This document shows, one piece after another, positions 18,201 to 26,558 of a DNA stretch of 64,000 nucleotides. The notes beneath the pieces were generated by a model. It had not been told where the DNA came from, made no database searches, and saw nothing but the letters and a program-made list of their open reading frames with translations. The stretch is from contig JAJCXO010000154.1 in assembly GCA_029263395.1 (NCBI GenBank), forward strand, positions 17,569 through 81,568. Reading direction: 5' to 3'. Within the stretch, counting starts at the first letter, position 1. Every line of letters begins with the position of its first letter. The position numbers and the translations under genes were made by a program. The DNA is from Acidobacteriota bacterium (GTDB lineage: Bacteria; Acidobacteriota; Thermoanaerobaculia; Multivoradales; J023).

Positions 18201-18910
18201 CCGGTGAGCTCGGGGAGTTGGGCGTTGCGTTCGACCAGCGTCCAATATTGGGTCGCTTGCTGAAACGCAGCACGACCGAAAGGATCAAGCAACGCGGCTG
18301 TTGCCTGATTGTCCAGGTCACCGACGAGTAAGCGGCTGAGAAAGTAAAAGGCAAGAAAACCGATCAGTCCGAGATAGGTCACAAAAACCTTGCGACTCAG
18401 GCTGGCGAGTGCAAAGAATACAGCACCGCAGAACAGTAAGTTGGGAAAAGCCATTACCAGCAGACCAAAAAAATAAGGTACCAGCGTCACCGGGCCCAGC
18501 TGTTCTGGATCCACCCACGGCATCAGGCTGCCGACAAACATGCCGATGGCGGTCCCGGAGAATACTGCGCATGCGATCAGATAAGCACCGATGAAACGGC
18601 CCAGGAAATAGTCAACTTTGCGCACGGGTCGGGCAAAAAACAGCTCGTGGGTGTTGCGCTGGAAGTCGCGCAGGATAGCCCCTGCGACAAACACCGTCGT
18701 GATGAAGGTACCGATCAGGCTCATCTGGCCGAGCATCCCGACCACTACCCATGGGGCGTTGCGATGGACGTTACCCAACGCCCCGATGATCTGGAGACCA
18801 TTAGTCGAGGTGGCGACGAAGGTCATGACGATGAACAGACCGGTCACCAACCAGAACAGTGGCTGCCGGAGCTGGTAGGCAATCTCGAACCGTGCGATGC
18901 GGAATAACAT
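15218..18910 (-). CDS. ABC-2 type permease fused to an M1-family aminopeptidase
   Basis: 1230 residues. Residues ~1-270 and ~340-600 are two ABC-2-type permease modules of about six membrane helices each (FEIAYQLRQPLFWLVTGLF; LEVLGVFRSIPFLLILALGMF). Residues ~640-1160 are an M1 gluzincin peptidase facing the outside: HEVAHQWWAH (first His ~952) is the zinc site, the third ligand Glu follows in MLSETFAQHSALM, and the GxMEN-like position is FSEGVGFIADF. M1 enzymes trim N-terminal residues from peptides. The fusion suggests a transporter that couples efflux or lipid/peptide movement to peptidase action; such ABC-M1 fusions are known in Bacteroidota and Acidobacteriota, with unresolved substrates. 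The partner ATPase gene ends 15 bp upstream. GAGGAGG precedes the ATG by about ten bases. Confidence 0.88.
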   Translation of the reverse strand: MLFRIARFEIAYQLRQPLFWLVTGLFIVMTFVATSTNGLQIIGALGNVHRNAPWVVVGMLGQMSLIGTFITTVFVAGAILRDFQRNTHELFFARPVRKVDYFLGRFIGAYLIACAVFSGTAIGMFVGSLMPWVDPEQLGPVTLVPYFFGLLVMAFPNLLFCGAVFFALASLSRKVFVTYLGLIGFLAFYFLSRLLVGDLDNQATAALLDPFGRAAFQQATQYWTLVERNAQLPELTGLLLTNRLLWLTLSLVCLGGSLALFRPIAILSSQRRRRWKQSASSALNRTAPVDTTTTPGTTTGTSTEAPLRLNKIQPVFTNSTALRQFLHQARLEVLGVFRSIPFLLILALGMFNLIGGARSVGQIVGTPAYPVTHLMLYAIQGAYVFLLVFIITIYSGELIWRERSVKLSEIVDAMPTPNWVFLAAKLVAQMFVVVVFLAVGIIATMVVQMSRGYFHFELPVYAQGFVVTVIPFLLACVLASFFQVSAGRKIIGFLLMILYLISKGLMPYLGFEHNLYRFGNTPRASYSDMNGYGHFVQPVAWFSLYWTLAAAILVVLSVLLWVRGTDTSFRTRLRIARQRFRGPIRGVLAGLMLAFVAVGGWIFYNTNVLNEYTTKGQREAWQATYEKELRQYKDVALPRISGVEVDVDIFPEERRVEARGSYHLINRNAEPLQEIHLSIPRQAKINSLDLPPHTESARFDDFGYTIYRLDEPLAPGAETELRFDLTVENLGFVNSGSNTSVVHNGTFFNNKQYFPSFGYNERVQLVNRNTRRKYGLPLAHRMAKVDDLFARRNAYIASDADWIHFETTVSTHPDQIAIAPGYLQREWTEDGRRYFHYKMDAPILNFYAFLSADYQVQRDQLGDIAIEVFYHQGHDYNVDRMIDSVKKSIHYFEANFSPYQHRQMRIIEFPNYVKFAQSFPNTVPFSEGVGFIADFDESDDTALDYPFYVTAHEVAHQWWAHQVIGGNVQGRTMLSETFAQHSALMIMEQEYGPEKMRRFLKYELDRYLRNRGGELIEEMPLMLVEDQNYIHYNKGSLIMYALRDAIGEDNLNRALARFVEAVKFQQPPYTNTLEFMEFLRLEMPQDMAEVDGPALLADLFETITLFENRVEDASYAERPDGTFAVTLNAKARKVRADGEGTETDVALNDWIDIGVFGEAVVDGKRQETVLLLEKRHITQPDVTFELIVDAKPVRAGIDPYNKLIDRNSNDNVKKVSASNVAALAGDTAVH

Positions 18911-18925
18911 GATGTCGACGCCTCC

Positions 18926-19834
18926 TCAGGCCGCGGTGCTGGTGGAGGAGACGGTTTCGCCAGCGGGCGCGGTGTTGTGGAGGGTCGAGAAGTACGCATC
19001 CTTGAGATCCGCGTCGACGGGCTCGAACCCGTCTGTCAGCGGTGCCTCGCTGAAGACGTGCATCTCCAGGCGCCCGGCAGCCCAGCGGGTCGAGATCACC
19101 GTCAGATCTTGCTCGTAGCTGGCGAGTTCTCGACGCTCGATCACTCGACGCCAGATCTTGCCTTCCAGCTGCTCGATGACACTGGCCGGGGAGCTCGCCA
19201 GGCGCAGCCGTCCCCCGACCAAAATTGCCATCCGTTGGCACAGGTCGCTGACGTCTTCGACAATGTGGGTCGAGAGAATCACCACCACGTTCTCTCCGAT
19301 TTCGCTCAACAGATTCAAGAACCGGTTGCGCTCTTCGGGGTCGAGGCCGGCGGTGGGTTCGTCGACGATAATCAACTGAGGGTCGCCGATCAATGCCTGA
19401 GCGATGCCGAATCGCTGGCGCATGCCGCCGGAGAAGGTACTTAGGTATTGCTTGCGGACCTCGAACAGATTGGTCATCTGCAACAAATTCTCGACCACCG
19501 CCTTGCGCTCGCGGGTGTTGGTGATGCCCTTCAATACGGCAAAGTGGTCGAGCATGCCGGCGGCTGAGATGCGCGGATACACTCCAAATTCTTGGGGGAG
19601 GTAACCGAGGATCTTGCGTACCTCTTCCTTCTGGCTCAGCACGTCGAGTTCACCGAAGCGGATCGAGCCTTCATCGGCCTCTTGCAAGGTTGCGATCGTC
19701 CGCATCAAGGTCGACTTGCCGGCACCGTTCGGGCCCAGGAGACCAAACATGCCCCGGGGAATTTGAAGGTTGATTCCTTGCAGCGCACGGACACCATTGG
19801 CGTAAGTCTTGGACAGGTTCTCGATAGTCAGCAT
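18926..19834 (-). CDS. ABC transporter ATP-binding protein, partner of the permease-peptidase
   Basis: 302 residues. All ATPase motifs are present: Walker A GPNGAGKST (~36), Q-loop YLPQEFG, signature FSGGMRQRFGIA (LSGGQ variant), Walker B LIIVDEPTAGLD and the H-loop STHIVED. The last ~80 residues form an accessory domain (SSPASVIEQLEGKIWRRVIE onward) found in export-type ATPases. I chose ATG 19834 because GAGAGG lies five bases before it and MLTIENLSKTYANG is the canonical start; upstream in-frame codons lack homology. The permease-peptidase fusion follows after 15 bp, so the two form one exporter operon. Confidence 0.92.
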   Translation of the reverse strand: MLTIENLSKTYANGVRALQGINLQIPRGMFGLLGPNGAGKSTLMRTIATLQEADEGSIRFGELDVLSQKEEVRKILGYLPQEFGVYPRISAAGMLDHFAVLKGITNTRERKAVVENLLQMTNLFEVRKQYLSTFSGGMRQRFGIAQALIGDPQLIIVDEPTAGLDPEERNRFLNLLSEIGENVVVILSTHIVEDVSDLCQRMAILVGGRLRLASSPASVIEQLEGKIWRRVIERRELASYEQDLTVISTRWAAGRLEMHVFSEAPLTDGFEPVDADLKDAYFSTLHNTAPAGETVSSTSTAA

Positions 19835-19886
19835 GCGCGCCTCTCTTCCGTGCCGGGTGAAAGCAGTCGATGTCGCGTTGGTCCCA

Positions 19887-20117
19887 CTATCCCAAGGGAT
19901 GGGTGAGCCTCCGGCGATACTCGATCGGGTGGTGTACTGATGGTTGGAGTTTATGCCAGGCGTCGGATAACACCGGACGCAACTCCTCACGGCGGGTGGG
20001 CGGTCCGGCCCAGATTTCCCAGCGAGCTCCAGTGGTCCCCAAGTTGACCTCGAGCTGGTAATCTCCGTTGCCTTCGATCCGTCCACCGCTTGGCCTGTTC
20101 TCGTTTGGCGTACCGAC
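19887..20117 (-). pseudogene. Possible remnant coding frame without a start codon
   Basis: A minus-strand frame of ~76 codons reads like real protein (NGDYQLEVNLGTTGARWEIW, then REELRPVLSDAWHKLQ and HPIEYRRRLTHPLG before the stop), but begins at an in-frame TAG and has no ATG or GTG start. It abuts the agmatinase start on the other strand. It may be the 3' end of a gene whose front was lost when the agmatinase gene arrived. I do not recognise the family; chance coding-like character of high-GC DNA is the alternative. Confidence 0.25.
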
Positions 20118-20119
20118 CT

Positions 20120-21025
20120 ATGACCCACGATCAGCCTCTGAAGTTTTTGATCCCGCCCGAATCAGCGACCCCTGAAGACGACGGCGAGCCCTTCCTGCGC
20201 GAAGTGCAGGATCCCGAAAGTGTGATCCTGCCGGTGCCCTTCGAGCGTACGACTTCGTATGGCACCGGTACCAGCGCGGGACCCGAAGCCATCCTCCGCG
20301 CCTCACACTATCTAGAGTTGTATGACGAAGAGCTCGACCGAGATCTCAGTGAGTTGTCCGTTGCGACACTGCCACCGCTGTCACTCCAGGCGAAGGATCT
20401 CGAGGAGGCCCTCGCAGAGTTGCAGGCTGAGGCGTTTCGACACCTCTCGGCCGGCAAGTTTCTAATGACCCTGGGCGGTGAGCACAGCTTGAGCTCAGCC
20501 CCGATCAAAGCGGCTCAGGCAGCGTACGGCGAGATTGGCGTCCTGCAATTTGACGCCCATAGCGATCTGCGGGATCAATACGAAGGTACCCCCTACAGTC
20601 ACGCGTGCGTGATGCGGCGAGTCTTCGAGTTGGGGATCCCCAGCGTGGCGGTTGGGGTGCGGGCGATCTCTGGACCGGAGATGGCGTTGGTGAAAGCGCA
20701 TCAGCTGCCTGTTATCTGGGGCCATGAGTTGGAAACCGCTGAGGCACTACTCGAGGTTTTGCTTTCCAAACTGCCGCCACGGATTTACTTGACGTTCGAT
20801 GTCGACTTCTTTGATCCGTCGCTGATGCCTGCTACGGGGACCCCCGAGCCTGGGGGTGGCTTCTGGCATCAGACGATGCCGTTGCTGCGAAGGGTGTTCG
20901 AGTTCAAAGAAGTCGTCGCGATGGACGTTGTCGAGCTGGCGCCGATCAGCGGCCAGCCAGCGAGCGACGTTGTGGCCGCGAAGTTGGTGCTGAAGGCGCT
21001 GGCGTATCGATCGTTCTTGGGCTAG
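20120..21025 (+). CDS. speB: Agmatinase-like ureohydrolase
   Basis: 301 residues of the arginase/agmatinase fold. The binuclear manganese motifs are all visible: GGEHSLS (~residue 123), DAHSDLR (~149) and TFDVDFFDP (~227), each carrying the expected His/Asp ligands. The stretch DLRDQYEGTPYSHACVMRRV follows the agmatinase pattern rather than the arginase one. Agmatinase converts agmatine to putrescine and urea in polyamine synthesis. Guanidinobutyrase or another guanidino-substrate hydrolase is possible, since substrate cannot be fixed from these motifs. ATG 20120 is chosen because the codons before it lie in a region with coding character on the opposite strand. No arginine decarboxylase gene is nearby. 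Confidence 0.85.
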   Translation: MTHDQPLKFLIPPESATPEDDGEPFLREVQDPESVILPVPFERTTSYGTGTSAGPEAILRASHYLELYDEELDRDLSELSVATLPPLSLQAKDLEEALAELQAEAFRHLSAGKFLMTLGGEHSLSSAPIKAAQAAYGEIGVLQFDAHSDLRDQYEGTPYSHACVMRRVFELGIPSVAVGVRAISGPEMALVKAHQLPVIWGHELETAEALLEVLLSKLPPRIYLTFDVDFFDPSLMPATGTPEPGGGFWHQTMPLLRRVFEFKEVVAMDVVELAPISGQPASDVVAAKLVLKALAYRSFLG

Positions 21026-21224
21026 AGGCGAAGTCGGTGCCCGAGCTTTGATCTCCGGCGTGATCCGCCTTTGAGATCTCTTTGATCTTCGTTTGAAGAC
21101 CCCTGCCGGGGTCAATCCCTAGAGTACGTCTCGTCGCTGGGGCGGTCATGGCACAACGGGTGCCGGGGCTGCCAACAGGCGGCAAGTTAACCAACACGAC
21201 ATACAGACTCTAGGAGAATTCATC

Positions 21225-22613
21225 ATGCGTTTTAAAGATACCCTAACCCATGGCACGGCTGCGCTTCTGGCGGCTACGGCCCTCACTGTTCCGGCTGCTG
21301 CTCAGCCGATCAACCTGTCGAATTGGACCGTCGAGTCCGGAGCCTCTTTCGAGGCCTTCGTCCTTGACGAGCCCTTCTGGGAGATCAGTTTGGACCGGCT
21401 CTCCGTAACCCAAAGGGAGAATCCTGATCCGAGTTTCTTCTATAGCGATTTTGAAGTCGAGAGCGCCCGGGTGACCGCTGAGCTGCGGGTTGCGGCCGGG
21501 GAGCTCGATGACGATTGGATCGGCTTCGCCATCGGCTTCGATCCCGGCGAGCGCCGTGACGCCAATGCCGACTTCCTTTTCCTCGATTGGAAAAAGGCCG
21601 ACCAGCAGCTCGGTGCCTTGGCAACGGTCGAGGGCCTGGCGGTGTCGCGAGTTTCCGGAATTGCCATCCCTGACGAGTTCAGGGTCCGCCAAGATCTTCC
21701 CCAGAATCCTGATGGCGGGATTGTCGAGTTGGCCCGTGGCCTCACCCTCGGCAATGTCGGCTGGGAGGTTGGGCGGACCTACGAATTCGAATTCGAGATC
21801 TTGCCGACCTCCCTGCGAGTATTCGTCGACGGTCAGCTGGAGATTGATCTGCCTGGCGTCTTCGACCGCGGTCGGTTTGCTTGTTACAACTTTTCGCAAG
21901 GGGGTATGAGCTGCGGCAATATCACCGTCGAAACGTTGGCGACGCCACCTCTACTCCTCGACACCTGGAATGATGAGTCGTATCGTTTTGGGATCGAGGC
22001 TCCTGGCAGCTGGCTGCTATCGGATGATGCCCGATCCGCCGAGCAACTCAACCGCAACGACGCCTCGGTGTTCTACAGTGACTTCATGCTGGCGAACGAC
22101 GCGGTGGTCGCGGAGCTCGTCTCAGTCGACAACTCGGAAGACGACTACATGGGCTTCGTTCTCGGCTTCGATCCCGGCGAAACCCAGGATCCAAATGCCG
22201 AGTACCTGGTGATCGATTGGAAGAAGGTCAGCCAATCGGGTGTGATCGGCGGCGAAACGTTCACCGCCGAGGCGGGATTGGCGGTATCGCGGGTCTTCGG
22301 CGAGCCGAGTGTCGCCGAGCTCTTCGGCCACATCGACCACCCGACTTCGCCCGCCGGCGGCGTCGTCGAGCTGGCGCGGGCTGCCAACCTGGGCGGCATT
22401 GGCTGGGACACGGCCTCGCGCTACGAATTCACCTTCGAGGTGAAGCCGACCTCTCTCAAGGTCTGGGTCGAGGACACCACCCGCAACGACGGCCCGCGCC
22501 TCGAGATCGACCTACAGGGTGATTTCAGCGCCACCGCCGGCCGTTTCGGCTGCTACAGCAACTCCCAGCCCCGGGTCGAGTGCGCCAACGTCCGCCGTGA
22601 AGCCCTGGACTGA
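21225..22613 (+). CDS. Secreted protein with two tandem thrombospondin-C-like lectin-fold domains
   Basis: 462 residues. A signal peptide (LLAATALTVPAAAQP) leads to two repeats of ~210 residues (about 25-235 and 243-460). Each contains DDWIGFAIGFDPGE / DDYMGFVLGFDPGE, a strand FLFLDWKK / YLVIDWKK, a segment GLAVSRVFG, then IGWDTASRYEFTFEVKPTSLKVWVEDT and a final GRFGCYSNSQ with a Cys. This succession (GFxxG, DWK, GWxxxxxYxxxxxxxPxxLxV, GxFGxYxxSQ) matches the thrombospondin C-terminal L-type lectin-like domain. Such domains bind calcium and glycans or proteins outside the cell. AGGAG lies eight bases before the ATG. The gene is monocistronic, with a strong terminator 32 bp after the stop. Confidence 0.75.
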   Translation: MRFKDTLTHGTAALLAATALTVPAAAQPINLSNWTVESGASFEAFVLDEPFWEISLDRLSVTQRENPDPSFFYSDFEVESARVTAELRVAAGELDDDWIGFAIGFDPGERRDANADFLFLDWKKADQQLGALATVEGLAVSRVSGIAIPDEFRVRQDLPQNPDGGIVELARGLTLGNVGWEVGRTYEFEFEILPTSLRVFVDGQLEIDLPGVFDRGRFACYNFSQGGMSCGNITVETLATPPLLLDTWNDESYRFGIEAPGSWLLSDDARSAEQLNRNDASVFYSDFMLANDAVVAELVSVDNSEDDYMGFVLGFDPGETQDPNAEYLVIDWKKVSQSGVIGGETFTAEAGLAVSRVFGEPSVAELFGHIDHPTSPAGGVVELARAANLGGIGWDTASRYEFTFEVKPTSLKVWVEDTTRNDGPRLEIDLQGDFSATAGRFGCYSNSQPRVECANVRREALD

Positions 22614-22644
22614 TCGGTTTTTGTAGGTTAGAGATGCTTGGAGA

Positions 22645-22671
22645 GGGCGAGCTTCGGCTCGCCCTTTTTTT
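22645..22671 (+). terminator. Rho-independent terminator
   Basis: Perfect 8-bp stem GGGCGAGC / GCTCGCCC with a TTCG tetraloop, followed directly by seven T. It ends the transcript of the thrombospondin-C-like gene. Confidence 0.93.
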
Positions 22672-22741
22672 CGCTCCGGGCATGGTGCGAGTCAATCTGC
22701 GAAATCTAAGCCGGGAAAAAGATCAGGCTTTCGCAGTAACT

Positions 22742-23962
22742 TCACACCCGTCGTCGAAGCATCAGGACGCCACCACCAGCGAGAAACAGCACCAGGATCA
22801 TCAAGGCGATGGGGTGGAGTGTTGGTATCGGGAGTGGTGACACGGAGGTCGGCGCACAGCGCAGGACAAACGCTTCGAGCGAGCCATCTGGATTCTCTCC
22901 GGTCCAATCGGCGAAGGCGGAGGTTGCGATCAGGGCGCCATTGCCGCTGATGGAGGTGAAGAAGAGGTCGCTGTCGTCTGGAGTGAGTTGCATCTCGGCG
23001 CCGGTGTCGGGATCGAAGGTCAACACAGCGGCGTCGAAAACACCGTTGTGGAAGACCAGCCGTCGGCCTCTGTGATCCAGGGCCTGAGCCTGAGGGAAGC
23101 TGATGGGCGTGGGGGTCCAGATCGAGCCGGTCGGTCGATCGAAGACCACCAACCCATCGGTCGAGAGGTAAGAGATGCGTTGCCCATCGCCACTGATCAC
23201 GGTTGGAAAACCCGCTGCCAAGATAATGGGAGCGATGGCCTCGAGGGTTTCGGAGGCGACATCGAAAAGGTAGACGTTGGGGCCTGTCACGCCGGCCAAA
23301 TCGAAGTCGGAAGCGAAGACGATGGCCGAACCATCGGTGCTGATTCTAGGGCGGTAGTTGGCAGGGCAAATACCTGGTGGCATGCAGGGTGGTCCCACCG
23401 AATCGCTGATTTGGATGAACCGATTTTCGGTTTGCAGGTAAAGGAAGACCTCGATATTGCTGTCCGGGTTTTGGCCGGTGAGGTCGCCGCCGTAGAGGAA
23501 CGAAAAACGTTCACCATCGCCGCTCATTGACGATACGCCGGCGTCCACCGCGATCACTTCCTGAGTGGCTCCGGCTGTGACGTCGTGAACAAAAACGCTG
23601 CCACTCGACGTCGAGCGAAATGCGATCCGGTTGCCGTCGTCGGTGATTTCGGAGCTGTTGTTCGTGACCCCCACCGTGTCGGTGATTTGCAGGAAGGCGC
23701 CGGTGTTCAGGTCATGCCGAAAGACCTCGAGGTTGTGGTCTGAATTGCCGCCGGTCAAGTCAGCTTGCGAGTGCAAGGTGAGCCATCGGCCATTCGAGCT
23801 GATGTCGTCCACGACGCTGCCGTAGGTTGGTGAGGAGGTCACCTGGGTGATGGGGCAGTTTTCTTGACCCCACACAGCGGAGCTCAACAGGCTGGCGACC
23901 AAGGTGATGGTGCAGGGGAGGGCGGCAGGCGAACGTTGGATCGGTGACTCGTTGGAAGGCAT
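22742..23962 (-). CDS. Exported TolB-like beta-propeller protein with IPTL-CTERM sorting tail
   Basis: 406 residues. A signal peptide (ITLVASLLSSAVWGQ) is followed by repeated ~45-residue blades of the TolB/WD40-like type, such as VDDISSNGRWLTLHSQADLTGGNSDHNLEVFRH (in part), EITDDGNRIAFRSTS and SMSGDGERFSFLYGGDLTG. The C-terminus reads IPTLHPIALMILVLFLAGGG then MLRRRV: an IPTL motif, a membrane helix and an Arg cluster, the layout of the IPTL-CTERM exosortase-type sorting signal. It should therefore be processed and released or anchored at the cell surface; no exosortase gene lies in the window. AAGGAG is seven bases before the ATG. No enzymatic motif is visible, so the role is probably structural or binding. 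Confidence 0.8.
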   Translation of the reverse strand: MPSNESPIQRSPAALPCTITLVASLLSSAVWGQENCPITQVTSSPTYGSVVDDISSNGRWLTLHSQADLTGGNSDHNLEVFRHDLNTGAFLQITDTVGVTNNSSEITDDGNRIAFRSTSSGSVFVHDVTAGATQEVIAVDAGVSSMSGDGERFSFLYGGDLTGQNPDSNIEVFLYLQTENRFIQISDSVGPPCMPPGICPANYRPRISTDGSAIVFASDFDLAGVTGPNVYLFDVASETLEAIAPIILAAGFPTVISGDGQRISYLSTDGLVVFDRPTGSIWTPTPISFPQAQALDHRGRRLVFHNGVFDAAVLTFDPDTGAEMQLTPDDSDLFFTSISGNGALIATSAFADWTGENPDGSLEAFVLRCAPTSVSPLPIPTLHPIALMILVLFLAGGGVLMLRRRV

Positions 23963-24198
23963 TCGAGATCTCCTTGGATCTTTCGATGGTCATAGTAGCG
24001 CTGGGCGTCGCGACCATTCATGGGAACCCATCCAGCACAAGGCCTCAACAGGCACCTCGGGCTTGGAGGGTCTTCTACCTTCAATGGCGAAATCCGACCT
24101 AAAAAGGGCTCAAGAAAAATGGCGGTATTTCCGATCGTCTGCGTAACCATGCGTCGGAATTTTGCATGACGGGGTCTCGAGTAGCTAGGATGTTAGCC

Positions 24199-24567
24199 AT
24201 GTCTTCCGATCTTGATGCCCTCGAACGCCTGCGCACGATTATCGAAGCTTGGCCTGAGACGCGAGAGAAGCTCTCCCATGGTGCGCCGACCTGGTGGGGA
24301 GGTCGCAAGACCTTCGCTACCTTTGATGATCACCACCACGGTGCGGAGCACATTGCCGTCTGGGTCAAATCGAGCTTCGATGAGCAAGAGCTGCGGGTTG
24401 CTGCCGATCCCGAGGTCTTTTTTGTGCCTCCCTACCTGGGACCGAGTGGCTGGGTCGGCGTCCGGCTAGATCACGAGACCGACTGGGGAATGGTCGAAGA
24501 TCTGCTCGAGGACGGCTATCGAATGGTGGCACCGAAGCGGGCGATCAAACAGCTAGCTGAGCGCTAA
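24199..24567 (+). CDS. MmcQ/YjbR family protein
   Basis: 122 residues. The pattern LERLRTIIEAWPETREKLSHGAPTWWGGRKTFATF (in parts), IAVWVKSS and YLGPSGWVGVRLDHETDW is that of the YjbR/MmcQ (DUF419) family, small proteins with a CyaY-like or DNA-binding fold of unsettled role. The length is normal and it looks complete. ATG 24199 is preceded by AGGA; ATG 24190 in the same frame is an alternative. The zinc-ribbon membrane protein gene starts 31 bp after the stop on the same strand, so they may be co-transcribed. Confidence 0.85.
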   Translation: MSSDLDALERLRTIIEAWPETREKLSHGAPTWWGGRKTFATFDDHHHGAEHIAVWVKSSFDEQELRVAADPEVFFVPPYLGPSGWVGVRLDHETDWGMVEDLLEDGYRMVAPKRAIKQLAER

Positions 24568-24597
24568 CTGGCCAACCCGTCGACCGGGAGAAAGCTG

Positions 24598-25794
24598 ATG
24601 GACCTCGAACGTTCCTGCCCACGCTGCCCGGACGTTGGATTGACCGATTTCCCCGACAACGGCCTGGTGGTGGACTACTGCCCGAACTGTCGCGGTCTGT
24701 GGTGTGACCGCGGTGAGCTCGAACAGCTCGTGGGTGAGCCATTGGATCCTGCTGTCCTGCCGCTGCCCTTCCCTTTGGGCATACCGACGGGACCGGCCTG
24801 TCCGGCGTGTCCCGAGGGTCGACTGGTGGCGCGATCCACCCAAAACGAGGACCCTGTCGAGCTCTTCGATTGTGTGCAATGCGGCGGCACCTGGCTCGAC
24901 GGTGGTGTCTTGCAGCGCTTGCGCAAGGTGTTGCGGGATCGGCGGGTGGAACGCCAAGCTCGGCAGCCGCGGCCGCGGCTCGAACGACCGTCTCCCTCAT
25001 CGACTCTGGCGACCCAGTCGTCTTACCAGCCTCGACTGCCGTTCGGTGTACCGATCGTGCGGGTGGCAGCGCTGCCGATTGCCTTCTTGATCGGGTTGGT
25101 CCTCAGCAACTCGCCGCGGCTCATGATTGTTGTTTTTCCGATGCAACTGACCCTACACGAGTTTGGGCACACCATCGCCGCGTGGCTCAGTGGCCGGATG
25201 GCGGTGCCGGTGCTCATCGCTGCGCAAACTTGGGTTGGTGGAGAACGTTCGGTGCTGGTCATTCTGGGGCTCGCCGCGAGCCTCGGCTTTCTTGGCTGGC
25301 TCGCGATCAAGGAGCGTAAGCCGTTTACGATGGCGGCGGTCATCCTCTTCTTGCTGGCCCAGCTCTTCTTGACCTTCGTCGCGACGGCAGACCAGTCCGA
25401 AATGTGGGATGTGTTCGCGGGTCTTGGTGGCGAGATTCTCCTGAGCACCCTGATTATCGTGGCCTTCTATTATCCGGCACCCGATCGCCTACGCTGGGAT
25501 TTCTGGCGCTACATTCTCCTGGTGCCTGCCGCGATTGTTTTCTGCAGTAACTATCTGCTCTGGTTGAAAGTCCGACGAGATCCCAGCTACATGCCGATGG
25601 GGGCCGCCGTTGGCCCCAACAGCAACGGCGATCTCAATCGACTGATCGGTGACTGGGGTTGGAGCGTCGAGCAGATCAGTACCTCGTACCTGAGCCTCGC
25701 CACGTTCTGTGGTCTGATCATCGCCGGGCATTACGTTTTTTTTCTGGTCCGCGCCGGACTTGGCGGCTCATCGCGCGATCTATCAACGGGTTAG
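24598..25794 (+). CDS. Double zinc-ribbon membrane protein with M50-like HEFGH motif
   Basis: 398 residues. The N-terminus has two TFIIB-like zinc ribbons: CPRC...CPNCRGLWCDRGELEQL (residues ~6-45) and CPAC...CVQCGGTWLDGGVLQRL (~66-108), both of the zf-TFIIB type. A flexible Arg/Pro linker follows. From ~150 on there are about six membrane helices. The second contains LTLHEFGHTIAAWLSGRM with HEFGH at residues 187-191, the zinc-protease signature as placed in site-2-protease-like M50 enzymes. The second M50 motif (NPDG/LDG) is not evident, so catalytic activity is uncertain. It may be an intramembrane protease, or a membrane protein derived from one, gated by zinc ribbons. It is 31 bp downstream of the yjbR-like gene and overlaps the convergent gene at 25791 by four bases. 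Confidence 0.78.
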   Translation: MDLERSCPRCPDVGLTDFPDNGLVVDYCPNCRGLWCDRGELEQLVGEPLDPAVLPLPFPLGIPTGPACPACPEGRLVARSTQNEDPVELFDCVQCGGTWLDGGVLQRLRKVLRDRRVERQARQPRPRLERPSPSSTLATQSSYQPRLPFGVPIVRVAALPIAFLIGLVLSNSPRLMIVVFPMQLTLHEFGHTIAAWLSGRMAVPVLIAAQTWVGGERSVLVILGLAASLGFLGWLAIKERKPFTMAAVILFLLAQLFLTFVATADQSEMWDVFAGLGGEILLSTLIIVAFYYPAPDRLRWDFWRYILLVPAAIVFCSNYLLWLKVRRDPSYMPMGAAVGPNSNGDLNRLIGDWGWSVEQISTSYLSLATFCGLIIAGHYVFFLVRAGLGGSSRDLSTG

Positions 25795-26147
25795 ATTTCG
25801 TTTTGCGCGCATTGATTGGGATCTTGGAGGTTTACACCTTCAAAGAGAGCAAAGAGCGGATCCCACTCGGGAAGTGCTGCGTTCGTGGCTTCGCTGAAGC
25901 CGAAACAGAACCAGTCATAATCGTCGCACCACTGTCCGCAAGTCGTTACTCTAAAAGCCCATGGAATTGCACAAACTTGTGACGGATTATTGCCAGTGCA
26001 GATCTCATCACAGTCTGGTGGCAACGCACCAGCAAAGTTCGGGATCAAACTCAATAGGCTGGCAACCAAGACAATGCGGGTAAACTTTTCAAAGCTGCTC
26101 GTCATTCTTTCGCAGTTTCTCGCATGACGTGTTTTGCTCTTCATCAT
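25791..26147 (-). CDS. Small secreted Cys-rich protein
   Basis: 118 residues of no recognised family. A basic start is followed by a signal segment (FTRIVLVASLLSLIPNFAGA). The mature part, about 75 residues, has seven cysteines (CDEICTGNN, VCAIPW, TTCGQWCDDYDWFCFGF, NQCAQ) and a Trp/Phe-rich acidic end, so it is probably disulfide-bonded. I chose ATG 26147 because AGGAG stands seven bases before it; ATG 26105 is an alternative closer to the signal segment. The motif SEATNA recalls AATNALW in the Cys-rich secreted protein at 3909-5330, but this similarity is slight. The gene and its leader are more AT-rich than the neighbours, which may point to a separate origin. Confidence 0.6.
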   Translation of the reverse strand: MMKSKTRHARNCERMTSSFEKFTRIVLVASLLSLIPNFAGALPPDCDEICTGNNPSQVCAIPWAFRVTTCGQWCDDYDWFCFGFSEATNAALPEWDPLFALFEGVNLQDPNQCAQNEI

Positions 26148-26558
26148 TATTTTACTCCTGTTTTCCTTGGTTGCAGTCTCCAATCGCCATGGTTTTGCGG
26201 ACGTTCCGGTTGCCATGATCCACTTTACATCTGTCTTTCTGCTAATCCTCTTGTCTTGATAGTGGGCCTCCATATTGCTTTTTCCGAAGAACAGTAGAAC
26301 TAACATTCTAATCTTGTCTCTGTTTTTCATGCGTCACGTAGCGTCTGTGACACTGAACGGAAATCGGCCTTCTTTGATGGGCCAACAGGCCCTAGATTCC
26401 AAGACGTCGACTTGACTCTACAAGGGGATCAGGGGAATTGTCAACGCGGCATCACTGTGTCCACATAACACGACTCGATTGGTGGCATACCTGCGCAGGG
26501 AGAGGTGATTCGTCTTGGTATATGCGATTTTGGGTCGAGGCGCTGAGTCGCCCCTTTG
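26148..26558. other. AT-rich intergenic region, 411 bp
   Basis: Upstream of the small Cys-rich gene and downstream of creD. Its base composition is clearly more AT-rich than the window average, with several short A/T runs. I see no supported gene, no terminator with a T-run for creD, and no repeat. Confidence 0.5.
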
